NCBI RefSeq assembly: GCF_027886475.1
Contig: NZ_CP115670.1
Location: 2,790,001 to 2,854,000 of the forward strand
Direction of reading: 5' to 3'
Origin: Corynebacterium sp. SCR221107
GTDB lineage: Bacteria > Actinomycetota > Actinomycetes > Mycobacteriales > Mycobacteriaceae
Length of the DNA: 64,000 nucleotides
Both the position numbers and the translations under genes were made by a program. Below are positions 57,584 to 64,000 of this stretch, piece by piece. The first letter of the stretch is position 1. Every line of letters starts with the position of its first letter. The notes under the pieces were generated by a model. That model did no database searches. It saw only the letters and a list, made by a program, of their open reading frames with translations, and had not been told where the DNA came from.

Positions 57584-59251
57584 CTAGCCGTCGCGATCAG
57601 TCTTGAGCAAAGGTGCACCGGGGGCTTGCTGGTCGAGCCACTCGCGCACGGCCCTGGTGGCCTTGCAGTCGTCGGCGTTGTAGCCCAGTAGCAGCCGGCG
57701 GGCGGTGGCAACATCGGCGGTTGTGTCTAGTCCGATTGCCTCCCGGTACAAAGTGATCGATTCCTCACCGTCGATCTCTTCCGACATCCAATGAAACCCA
57801 GCGGCGGGTCCGACCTGTTTGAGGCCGAGGCCGGCCGTGCCAATCACGTTCTTTTTGACAAGGGCGAAAACATCCACCCAGTGCCCCGAATTGATGAACT
57901 CCTGAATCTCTTCGGGACTTGGAGCACCTTCGATGCGACGGTAGAAGCGTTGTGCGCTGGAGCGGAGCCAATGGTTTTCACCGTGGGCGGAATAGCAGTA
58001 CACTCCGAAACTCTTCCCCTCGGCGGCGGCTTGCTGACGACTCTCGCTCAACCATTTCCACATTCGGGCGAAGTTTTCTCCTTCACCGGACACCCCTTCT
58101 TGGTCGATACCGTCGAAGGTCACAAACGGCCGGTAGGTCTCCCCGTCGAATGTTCCCCACAGGTAGGCGCCCTGGTCAAGGTAGGCTTCGACGTCGAGGT
58201 CGATCTCGACGTCGAAACGGGGAATCACGATCGACGGTGACTTTTTAAGGAAAAGTATCCCCTTCCGCCAGGCGTCAGCCAGCCGCGAGGCCTCTCCGAG
58301 GTCAGCTTCGACGAGCCCCTCGACGGTGTCGATCCCCTTGGCACGAAAGGCAGCTGCGCGATCGCCGGGTAGATATAGGGAGATGTCATCACGTTCGACC
58401 AGCTCAGGCTCGCACACCTGCCAGAATCGGCAGCCGGCGCATTCTTTAATGCGCCGGGCTTCGTGTTGCGTCGGTACTGCAAGCGCTCGATCGAGACCTT
58501 GCTGGAGCATGTCGGTATCAAGCAGGAAGGTCAGTTGTCGATCCTGACCGATGAGCCCACCACGCTGACAGCCAAGGCCTAGGCTGTCGAGGCTGCGCGC
58601 CGCCAATGCGAGCGAATAGGAATCGATGGCGTGGCTCTTGAGCCTGAAGTTGGCCCAGCCGGAATTGCCGAGCCCGAGCCGAGAGGTGCCCACGACCTTG
58701 ACCCGGCGCGTCGAATCGGGCCGCGCTACACGGTGGTTGGTCACCAGCACCGGATAGTAGGTTCCATTCTTGCGCCGTACCAGCGCATCCACGCGAACGT
58801 ACCAGTTCACCCAGCGGACATCGCTGAGATTGCTTTCCGACGCCTCCAAGCCCGCAGTCGTCGATCCTAATTGCGTTCGCCCACCGTGGTCGTCGGAAAG
58901 CGTGCCAGAACCGGCGTCGATCATGATTGCACTGCGGCCCTGGAGCACAGCATTGTGGATGAAGTGCGCACCCGCCGCGAGTGCCTCCAGCGTTTCAAGC
59001 CAAGCTCGATCGATGTCATCGGGGTCAGTTTCGTCGACTGCTAAGAGGTCGATGCGGAAGAAGTGGCGATTGTCGCCAAGCTGCGGGTGGGAGGGAAACA
59101 GTGACGCAACCAATTCGCGGGCGGATTCAAGGCGCCGGCGTCGGTTGATGGCAGCCGCGGTCAATTCCAGCCCGGGATACCGACGTTTTTGAACCTGCCG
59201 ATACCGGCAGCCAACAAGGTCGGACGGCGAAAGAAGTTGATCAGTTTCCAC
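57584..59251 (-). CDS. TM0106-type RecB/Cas4-like nuclease with RNase H-like C-terminus
   Basis: 555-aa putative nuclease. The N-terminal half is PD-(D/E)XK-like (RecB/Cas4 type) with EARRIKECAGCRFWQVCEPE, a Cys cluster (CxxCxxxxxC) that may hold Fe-S. A helical region (KGIDTVEGLVEADLGEA) follows. The C-terminal part (about 345-545) is of the RNase_H_2/YprB exonuclease type, with acidic FDVEIDLDVEAY and LLGYNADDCKATRAVREWL. The GTG start at 59251 lacks a Shine-Dalgarno. No cas, addA or helicase genes adjoin, so a repair role is more likely than CRISPR. Two motif A and two B copies lie inside (58833-58930). Confidence 0.82.
   Translation of the reverse strand: METDQLLSPSDLVGCRYRQVQKRRYPGLELTAAAINRRRRLESARELVASLFPSHPQLGDNRHFFRIDLLAVDETDPDDIDRAWLETLEALAAGAHFIHNAVLQGRSAIMIDAGSGTLSDDHGGRTQLGSTTAGLEASESNLSDVRWVNWYVRVDALVRRKNGTYYPVLVTNHRVARPDSTRRVKVVGTSRLGLGNSGWANFRLKSHAIDSYSLALAARSLDSLGLGCQRGGLIGQDRQLTFLLDTDMLQQGLDRALAVPTQHEARRIKECAGCRFWQVCEPELVERDDISLYLPGDRAAAFRAKGIDTVEGLVEADLGEASRLADAWRKGILFLKKSPSIVIPRFDVEIDLDVEAYLDQGAYLWGTFDGETYRPFVTFDGIDQEGVSGEGENFARMWKWLSESRQQAAAEGKSFGVYCYSAHGENHWLRSSAQRFYRRIEGAPSPEEIQEFINSGHWVDVFALVKKNVIGTAGLGLKQVGPAAGFHWMSEEIDGEESITLYREAIGLDTTADVATARRLLLGYNADDCKATRAVREWLDQQAPGAPLLKTDRDG
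58833..58930. repeat. Four alternating motif A/B copies in nuclease gene
   Basis: GCTTTCCGACGCC (58833-58845, A minus), GTCGATCCTAATTG (58861-58874, B minus), GTCGTCGGAAAGCG (58890-58903, A plus), CGTCGATCATGATTG (58916-58930, B minus). Spacing 12-16 nt. Confidence 0.7.
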
Positions 59252-59329
59252 AAGTAATAAAGCCTATTTCAGTTTCCCAGGTAGTGTGGAATCTAGCAGA
59301 TCGTCGATTGAAGAGGTTGAAAACAAACA

Positions 59330-59962
59330 ATGGGTATCTGGAAGTCCATCCGCAAGGCTCGTACTCAGCGAAAGGCCGAGATCAAGGCCGCCAAGGCTCG
59401 TGCGAGGCAGGAGGTGAAGTCGGCTGCAAAGCTGGAGCTAAAGAAGGATCAATTGCTGGCTCGCCAGGAATCCCGCCTCTTGAAGGAGGAGAAGAAGGCG
59501 CAAAAGATTCAGCGCAAGCACGAGCTGGCTTTGGCGAAGACGGAGTTGGCACGGCGCCAGGCCGGCAAGTTCAATAAGGATCGAGTGCTGCGCTATGCCG
59601 CCGCTACTCGTGCCTTGGCACCGGTGGTGGTGCCACTGATCTATCGCGGCGTGACGACGGTTCGTGAACAGCTCAACGCACAGCGCGCGGCCAAGCTCGG
59701 GGTCAGCAGCGACGAACTTGCTTCCTTTTCCGGTTATGGTGCCCCCTTGCAGGCCCGGATCGCCGGCATGCGAAAGTCGGTGAGCGTGTCGTCGTTGCCG
59801 AAGGGTTTTATCACCGATTGCCAGGAGCGCCTCGACGAGCTTTCTGAGGCCGTCAACAATGCCGAGTTCATGGGCCCTGAGCAGCGCGTGCGGGCGCACC
59901 GTAGCATCGCTAAGGACTTGGATGCGCTTGGCCAGCAAATCCAGGAAAAAATTGAGAACTAG
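59330..59962 (+). CDS. DUF6474 family coiled-coil protein
   Basis: 210-aa basic protein of unknown function. Residues about 5-85 are a Lys/Arg/Ala/Glu-rich coiled coil (RKAEIKAAKARARQEVKSAAK); a short hydrophobic stretch (ALAPVVVPLIYRGV, about 98-111) and an amphipathic C-terminal helical region follow. No catalytic motif. The assignment to DUF6474, a corynebacterial/mycobacterial family, is from overall appearance. Divergent from the nuclease gene by 78 bp. Confidence 0.78.
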   Translation: MGIWKSIRKARTQRKAEIKAAKARARQEVKSAAKLELKKDQLLARQESRLLKEEKKAQKIQRKHELALAKTELARRQAGKFNKDRVLRYAAATRALAPVVVPLIYRGVTTVREQLNAQRAAKLGVSSDELASFSGYGAPLQARIAGMRKSVSVSSLPKGFITDCQERLDELSEAVNNAEFMGPEQRVRAHRSIAKDLDALGQQIQEKIEN

Positions 59963-60011
59963 GGTTTGACCACCGCGTTCACGCATCGAAGCTTAGAAGC
60001 GATCCTCATTG

Positions 60012-60053
60012 CGATCCGCCTGCGCCGTTTGCCGGCCGGGCGGATCGTTTCTT
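60012..60053 (+). terminator. Terminator after DUF6474 gene
   Basis: CGATCCGCC / GGCGGATCG stem (60012-60047) followed by TTTCTTA. Confidence 0.8.
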
Positions 60054-60073
60054 ACACACTCTCGGCTTTGCTC

Positions 60074-60133
60074 GCTTTCCGACGTCTACAGTATGTGGCC
60101 TTAATTATCGGGGCTGGTCGTCGATTCTGATTA
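60074..60133 (-). repeat. Motif A - motif B pair
   Basis: GCTTTCCGACG (60074-60084) and CGTCGATTCTGATTA (60119-60133), minus orientation, 34 nt apart, just past the terminator. Confidence 0.65.
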
Positions 60134-60900
60134 CATGGGCTAAAGGGCTAGCCGATTCCCGTAGAATTCTAAGCCACCAACCCACATAGAAACTTACTAC
60201 TCCGATATTCCCGAGCGATTACCGCAGGCTCCCGCCCCGGATAACGCGCAAACCCTCGAACGGACAATATAGGCCGACTTCCATGCGCACCCCTTGGCCA
60301 CGGCCTCAATGCCGATAATGTCTCCACGCGCTCGCCGGTGGCGAATTTATCCCCCAGAAAGGCTACCACCCCTTTTCCCAGGCATGCTGTACGCACACTC
60401 CCACATAAAGACTGCTCCACCTCTTTTATTCCCCTTTTCTCGCCAACTTCCCGCAGATCAGCACAGCAATTCCCCCAGCCCCTTTTTCGCGCTTTAATTA
60501 ATATGTTCATTAATGGGCGTCATTTTTCATTCGAATTGGACGAGGCATTCATTTACCTCCTTTTTCTTAGCAATAATTCAGTGACGTTAATCCCAGGACG
60601 CCACAAAGACAGAGGAAACTTCAACTTTTAATCCCCACAAATGGGAAAAATTGAATATACTTCAAAAAGAATTCAAAATTCGCCGTTAACAGAGCCTAAA
60701 AGTTGAGAAATTGATAGTTCGCTTTTCTTCCAACTTCCACTTAATTGCGAGCATTGTCCAAGTTGCCCCCCCCTTATTTCTGGGGCATTAGAAAACTTCA
60801 GTTAATCAACCAATAGGATGGTACGAGCGATTCGATTTTCAATATTTATAACTATAAAACGAGTTTGTTGGCTGCAGAATAGAAAATTAGGTAGTACATA
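60134..60900. other. AT-rich intergenic region upstream of lsr2
   Basis: About 770 bp without a supportable gene. From about 60480 to 60900 the base composition changes to clearly AT-rich (runs such as TTTTTCATTCGAATT, AAAAAGAATTCAAAATT), unlike the rest of the window. Such sequence is the preferred target of Lsr2-type silencers, so autoregulation by the downstream product is likely. Confidence 0.6.
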
Positions 60901-61233
60901 ATGGCACGACGTGAAGTAACCCAAATCTTTGATGACCTCGACAACAAGCCTCTTGACGAGGCCGAAGTTCGAGTTATTCGTTTCGCCGTCAACGGCACCG
61001 ACTACGTCCTCGATGTCTCGGAGAAAAACGCCAACCGCTTCTACGAAGTCATCGGTCCCTATGTTGAGGCAGCCCGCAAGGTACCGAGCATCCGAACCCA
61101 TAAAGGTGGCGCGGTGGCCGCATATGATCCTAAACAGGTTCGCGAGTGGGCCACCCGCAATGGCTACGCCGTTGCGCGGCGTGGCAAGATTTCTCAGGAA
61201 ATCATCGACGCCTACCTCGCAGTCAACAGCTAA
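60901..61233 (+). CDS. lsr2: Lsr2/CgpS-type nucleoid-associated xenogeneic silencer
   Basis: 110-aa histone-like protein. N-terminal dimerisation part MARREVTQIFDDLDNKPLDEAEVRVIRFAVNGTDYVLDVSEKNA is typical of Lsr2; the C-terminal DNA-binding part is VREWATRNGYAVARRGKISQEIIDAYLA. The AT-hook-like minor-groove motif, RGR in mycobacterial Lsr2, is RRGK here. Lsr2 proteins bridge AT-rich DNA and silence acquired genes and prophages; in C. glutamicum the homologue CgpS does so. The upstream AT-rich region fits self-binding. Confidence 0.93.
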   Translation: MARREVTQIFDDLDNKPLDEAEVRVIRFAVNGTDYVLDVSEKNANRFYEVIGPYVEAARKVPSIRTHKGGAVAAYDPKQVREWATRNGYAVARRGKISQEIIDAYLAVNS

Positions 61234-61290
61234 GACCGCCAACGCCAAAGCTGTCCTCAATCCAGACCCAAGTGCAAGCCAATCCGGTAT

Positions 61291-61401
61291 CCAATCAGAT
61301 TCGACCAGCTAGACCCTGGTCGTCGGAAAGCATCCCCCACGTAAAACCACCGCACGCAAGTCCGTTAATGGAAGCACGTGCGGCGGCGTCGATCCTAATC
61401 G
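61291..61401. repeat. Motif B, A, B cluster downstream of lsr2
   Basis: CCAATCAGATTCGACC (61291-61306), CGTCGGAAAGCAT (61321-61333) and CGTCGATCCTAATCG (61387-61401, inside a small hairpin TCGAT-CCTA-ATCGA). They occupy the gap between convergent lsr2 and the response regulator. Confidence 0.7.
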
Positions 61402-61412
61402 AGACGCACCCT

Positions 61413-62051
61413 TTATAAGACCCCTTGTTCACGGGCAGCAGCAACCGCCGACGTCCGCGAGCGCACACCCAGCTTGTCGTAGATGTGGACAAGGTGCGAT
61501 TTCACGGTAGCCTCAGACAACAACAGCAGACGTCCAATATCTCGGTTGGATGACCCACCTGCAACGAGCTTGAGGACCTCGAGCTCGCGCGGGGTTAGGC
61601 TGGTGCGCGGGGTGCGTACGCGAGTCATAAGCCGGTTGGCAACGGTTGGCGACAGCGTGGAGTCCCCTTCCGCTGCCGAGCGCACGGCGGCGAGTAACTC
61701 ATCCGGCGGGGCATCTTTGAGCAGGTATCCTAAGGCACCGGCTTCGATTGCGCCAAGAATGTCGGCATCAGTGTCATAGTTGGTGACTACGAGCACGTGT
61801 GGCGGCTTGTCCATGGTGCGCTTGATCTCAGCGGTGGCATCAGCGCCCGTGGCCAGTCGCGTGCCCTCCACGCCCGCACCAAAGCGCAGATCCATGAGGA
61901 TGACGTCGATTCCCCCTGCTTGGGCCGCTGCGATGGCTGCCTCAGCGGTGGCGACTTCGCCAATGACTTCGATATCCTCGGCAGATTCAAGGACTGCGCG
62001 CAAGCCCATGCGGACGATCTCGTGGTCGTCGGCCAGCAACACTCTGATCAT
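61413..62051 (-). CDS. NarL/LuxR family response regulator
   Basis: 212-aa regulator from ATG 62051 (MIRVLLADDHEIVRMGL). Acidic pair DD, phospho-acceptor Asp in DVILMDLRFGAGVEG, Lys in GYLLKDAPPDELL; LuxR helix-turn-helix LTPRELEVLKLVAGGSSNRDIGRLLLLSEATVKSHLVHIYDKL. The 20-residue longer frame lacks support. The sensor kinase lies upstream on the same strand, 284 bp away, a gap containing motif repeats. Confidence 0.94.
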   Translation of the reverse strand: MIRVLLADDHEIVRMGLRAVLESAEDIEVIGEVATAEAAIAAAQAGGIDVILMDLRFGAGVEGTRLATGADATAEIKRTMDKPPHVLVVTNYDTDADILGAIEAGALGYLLKDAPPDELLAAVRSAAEGDSTLSPTVANRLMTRVRTPRTSLTPRELEVLKLVAGGSSNRDIGRLLLLSEATVKSHLVHIYDKLGVRSRTSAVAAAREQGVL

Positions 62052-62172
62052 AGGACCCCGGTTTAGCCTTTCATGTCGATTCTCAACCCCACCCAGTCTA
62101 GCCTGATTCATACCTCAGATTGATAATCTCCTAACCTTTCGGAGGAAAATACCCCTCCCCTTTGAATAAAAT

Positions 62173-62238
62173 CGATCAGGATCGAGTCCCGGCACATTCA
62201 TCGTCACCGCTGGCGCGGTGCCTGGTGCTTACCGACGC
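62173..62238. repeat. Motif B and motif A between kinase and regulator genes
   Basis: CGATCAGGATCGAG (62173-62186, plus) and GTGCTTACCGACGC (62225-62238, minus), with the hairpin CACCGC-TGGC-GCGGTG (62205-62220) between them. Confidence 0.65.
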
Positions 62239-62335
62239 CCCCAGCGCCGCACGCAGTCCCGGTTCTCCTGCCAGTCGCCGCTTCTTTGGCTTCCGCGCCA
62301 TTGACCCAGCAGTTTCTAATAAGGATCGCCCGCAA

Positions 62336-63634
62336 CTATTTTCCCTGCTCCGCGGTATTCACTTGAGCCGCGTAAGACGGTGCAGCGTTGGCTTGTTGAT
62401 CGTCGATCGGGATTGAGATCGACAAGGCGGTCCCCTCTCCCGGGGCTGATTCGACCACGAGGATTCCCCCCTGCTCTTTGGCGCGTTGCCGCATGGCGTT
62501 GAGCCCGATATGGCCGAGACCGGCGGGGCGTTCGTCGATTTCCTTGGGATCGAAGCCATCGCCATTGTCGACGACATCGAGGCGGACCTCATCGTCCGCA
62601 TAGGTCAAGGTGACATGGCAGCGTGTCGCGTTGGCGTGCTTGGACACGTTGCCGAGTGCGCCCTGGCCGATCCGCAGCAGTGCCGCTTCGGTGCGCATGG
62701 GCAGCTGACGTTCTTCGCCTTCGACCTCGATCGTAACTTCGGGCCCCACGATGTTTTCGGCCACGCGGTGGAAGGCTCCTTCGAGCGAGGTCTTCGACAA
62801 CGCCGCGGGTTGCAGGGCGGCGATCATCGCTCGGGCTTCTTGGAGGTTATCCGCCGCTGTCTTGCGGGCAAGTTCCATGTGATTAAGGGGGCCTTGCTTT
62901 TCTTCCTCGCTAAGCCCCGTTTTTTCCACTTCTGATTCGGCCACTCGCAGCAGCATTTGGATGCTAGACAGACCTTGGGCCAAAGTGTCGTGGATTTCGT
63001 GTGCGATACGTTGGCGTTCAGCGGTCACGCCTGCCGCACGCTCGGTTTCGGCGAGCTGCTGCCGGGTTTCAATGAGCTCATTGATGACCTTCTCGCGGTC
63101 TGCGCTGGCCCGCCATAGGGCAAGGAAGGTCAGGTGGATGCCCACGCATACCATCGCAGAGACGGTTGGCCCCATGACCGATCCCATAGTGAAGTGCCCC
63201 CATTGACTACCTATGACAACGGCGTTGGCCACCAGTACGCCAACGATGCCCCAGGCCCCCGGCAGCACGCGCATGAACAAGAAGAACATGGAGAATACGA
63301 GGTAGAGGGAGACTGGCAGCATAACTACCAGCAGCACCCAGACGAAAAAGACCACGGCGAGGCTGGCGAGTTGCTGGAATCGTGGGGCTGAGAGCACCAC
63401 ACAGTTGCTGTATGCCGCAGCAAAGGATGCGAGCAGTAAGACCACCAGCAGCGCCGTGCGGCGTTCCATCCCGACGATGCCCCCGAGGCAGGTGAGAAGC
63501 AGCACGGCAGTAAAGACGTTGACGGCGGTGCGAAACGCGGCAGCGCCCGGTTGATTCTCATAGGCGCGGGATCCCGCAGGTACAATTGGCCTGAGATTTC
63601 GCAAAATTGTCTGAAGATCTAGGCTGAAATTCAT
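62336..63634 (-). CDS. Sensor histidine kinase (HisKA_3 type)
   Basis: 432-aa membrane kinase from ATG 63634. Six transmembrane segments (about 35-190), a short coiled linker, phospho-His helix AERQRIAHEIHDTLAQGLSSIQMLL (about 225-250), ATPase domain with GALGNVSKHANATRCHV, DNGDGFDP and GLGHIGLNAMRQRAKEQGG. TAAGGT lies 7 nt before the start. Its start codon overlaps the start codon of the divergent DUF2020 lipoprotein (TCATGA), an arrangement that ties their transcription and suggests a shared function. Confidence 0.93.
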   Translation of the reverse strand: MNFSLDLQTILRNLRPIVPAGSRAYENQPGAAAFRTAVNVFTAVLLLTCLGGIVGMERRTALLVVLLLASFAAAYSNCVVLSAPRFQQLASLAVVFFVWVLLVVMLPVSLYLVFSMFFLFMRVLPGAWGIVGVLVANAVVIGSQWGHFTMGSVMGPTVSAMVCVGIHLTFLALWRASADREKVINELIETRQQLAETERAAGVTAERQRIAHEIHDTLAQGLSSIQMLLRVAESEVEKTGLSEEEKQGPLNHMELARKTAADNLQEARAMIAALQPAALSKTSLEGAFHRVAENIVGPEVTIEVEGEERQLPMRTEAALLRIGQGALGNVSKHANATRCHVTLTYADDEVRLDVVDNGDGFDPKEIDERPAGLGHIGLNAMRQRAKEQGGILVVESAPGEGTALSISIPIDDQQANAAPSYAAQVNTAEQGK

Positions 63635-63647
63635 GAGTCGTACCTTA
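63620..63647. promoter_or_regulatory. Face-to-face leaderless promoters
   Basis: Plus: TAGGCT (63620-63625), 7 nt, ATG 63633. Minus: TAAGGT (63647-63642), 7 nt, ATG 63634. The two start codons share bases in TCATGA, so each -10 element lies inside the other gene's coding region. Confidence 0.6.
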
Positions 63648-64000
63648 CCGTTTCGCCGTGTCCGTGTGGTCGTGGCCACTGTCATTGCCGGTGTGATCCT
63701 TACAGCATGTGGTTCCGGCAGCGAGGATGTCGCCTCCGATGCCACCGATGCCATTACAACCGATGCCACCGGCACGGGCGAGGCACCCGTAAGAGATTCC
63801 GGCCTGCCTTTTGATGCTATGCCGGAGGTTCCTGAGGGTAAAAATGGTTTCGTTGAGTGCCCCTATCTGGATAGCACCTTTGTCGCCGACACCAATGGTC
63901 AGCGCATGACCGCTCAAGGCATTGACACGCGCTTTGACACCCCGGCATGCGTGTTCTGGTCGTATCCCGATGATCCGCAGGCGACTGTGATCGTGCGCCA
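63633..64000 (+). CDS. DUF2020-type lipoprotein (partial, 3' end beyond window)
   Basis: At least 122 codons. Signal peptide MSRTLPFRRVRVVVATVIAGVILTAC with a lipobox LTAC, so lipid-anchored to the outer face of the membrane. After a Thr/Asp/Gly-rich linker, the mature part has FVECPYLDSTFVADTNGQRMTAQGIDTRFDTPACVFWSYPDD, as in corynebacterial DUF2020 proteins. Function unknown. Divergent from the kinase gene with overlapping start codons; it could modulate the sensor. Confidence 0.85.
   Translation, partial: MSRTLPFRRVRVVVATVIAGVILTACGSGSEDVASDATDAITTDATGTGEAPVRDSGLPFDAMPEVPEGKNGFVECPYLDSTFVADTNGQRMTAQGIDTRFDTPACVFWSYPDDPQATVIVR

Noticed and set aside
60338..60631. 97-aa plus-strand frame before lsr2
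   Set aside because: Crosses from GC-rich into AT-rich sequence, has no ribosome site and no recognisable features.
57584..61233. A CRISPR-Cas or prophage remnant around the Cas4-like nuclease and Lsr2 gene
   Set aside because: No repeat-spacer array, other cas genes, integrase, phage structural genes or attachment-site duplication were seen; neighbours are ordinary chromosomal genes.

Overview
This window is a chromosomal segment of a high-GC actinobacterium, almost certainly a Corynebacterium. The evidence is the mycolata cell-wall gene glf (UDP-galactopyranose mutase), an exported amidase with a C-terminal LGFP repeat, septum-formation, DUF5926, DUF6474 and DUF2020 family proteins, an atypical 620-residue pyruvate kinase, an Lsr2/CgpS-type nucleoid protein, and gene blocks in Corynebacterium glutamicum order (glf ... 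glpK ... plsC-serS-farR ... pheA; lysC-asd, sigC-katA). About 48 protein genes, two of them cut by the window edges, are supported. I saw no rRNA, tRNA, CRISPR array, insertion sequence or prophage.

Layout. 0-9.4 kb: aquaporin (partial), YhgE/Pip membrane protein, glf, exported amidase, glpK, GNAT. 9.8-12.2 kb: universal stress protein plus APC permease. 12.4-16.5 kb: HAD phosphatase, plsC, serS (one minus-strand run) and the divergent GntR regulator farR. 16.6-23.7 kb: septum-formation protein, small zincin metallopeptidase, histidine phosphatase/pheA pair, amidase, CPBP protease, LytR-CpsA-Psr protein. 23.9-29.5 kb (all minus): alanine:sodium symporter, DUF5926, glycerophosphodiesterase, pyruvate kinase. 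30-39.1 kb: katA and sigC divergent, lysC-asd operon, DMT transporter, ldh, leuA preceded by a newly recognised leader peptide with four leucine codons in a row. 39.4-45.7 kb: two membrane proteins, LacI regulator, ribokinase, HAD hydrolase. 45.7-49.4 kb: histidine kinase, response regulator and ABC exporter in one minus-strand operon. 49.8-54.5 kb: HNH endonuclease, msrA, sodA, MFS transporter. 54.8-64 kb: a three-module copper nitrite-reductase-like membrane protein, a Cas4/RecB-like nuclease, DUF6474, lsr2 behind an AT-rich intergenic region, a second two-component system, and a divergent DUF2020 lipoprotein (partial).

The most unusual signal is not a gene. Two short motifs recur many times. 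Motif A is GGCGTCGGNAAGCAAAAA, often extended upstream to CGGTGGGCGTCGG. Motif B is CAATCAGGATCGACG, a degenerate palindrome GTCGATNNTNATYGAC. They are found in intergenic gaps, in one terminator loop, next to terminator tails, and inside several less conserved coding regions. They are frequent from about 21 kb onward and rare before that, and often lie as A/B pairs 10-90 bp apart.

Many genes show a -10 hexamer exactly 7-8 nt before the start codon, which suggests leaderless transcripts. Several real starts differ from the longest open frame and are noted entry by entry.
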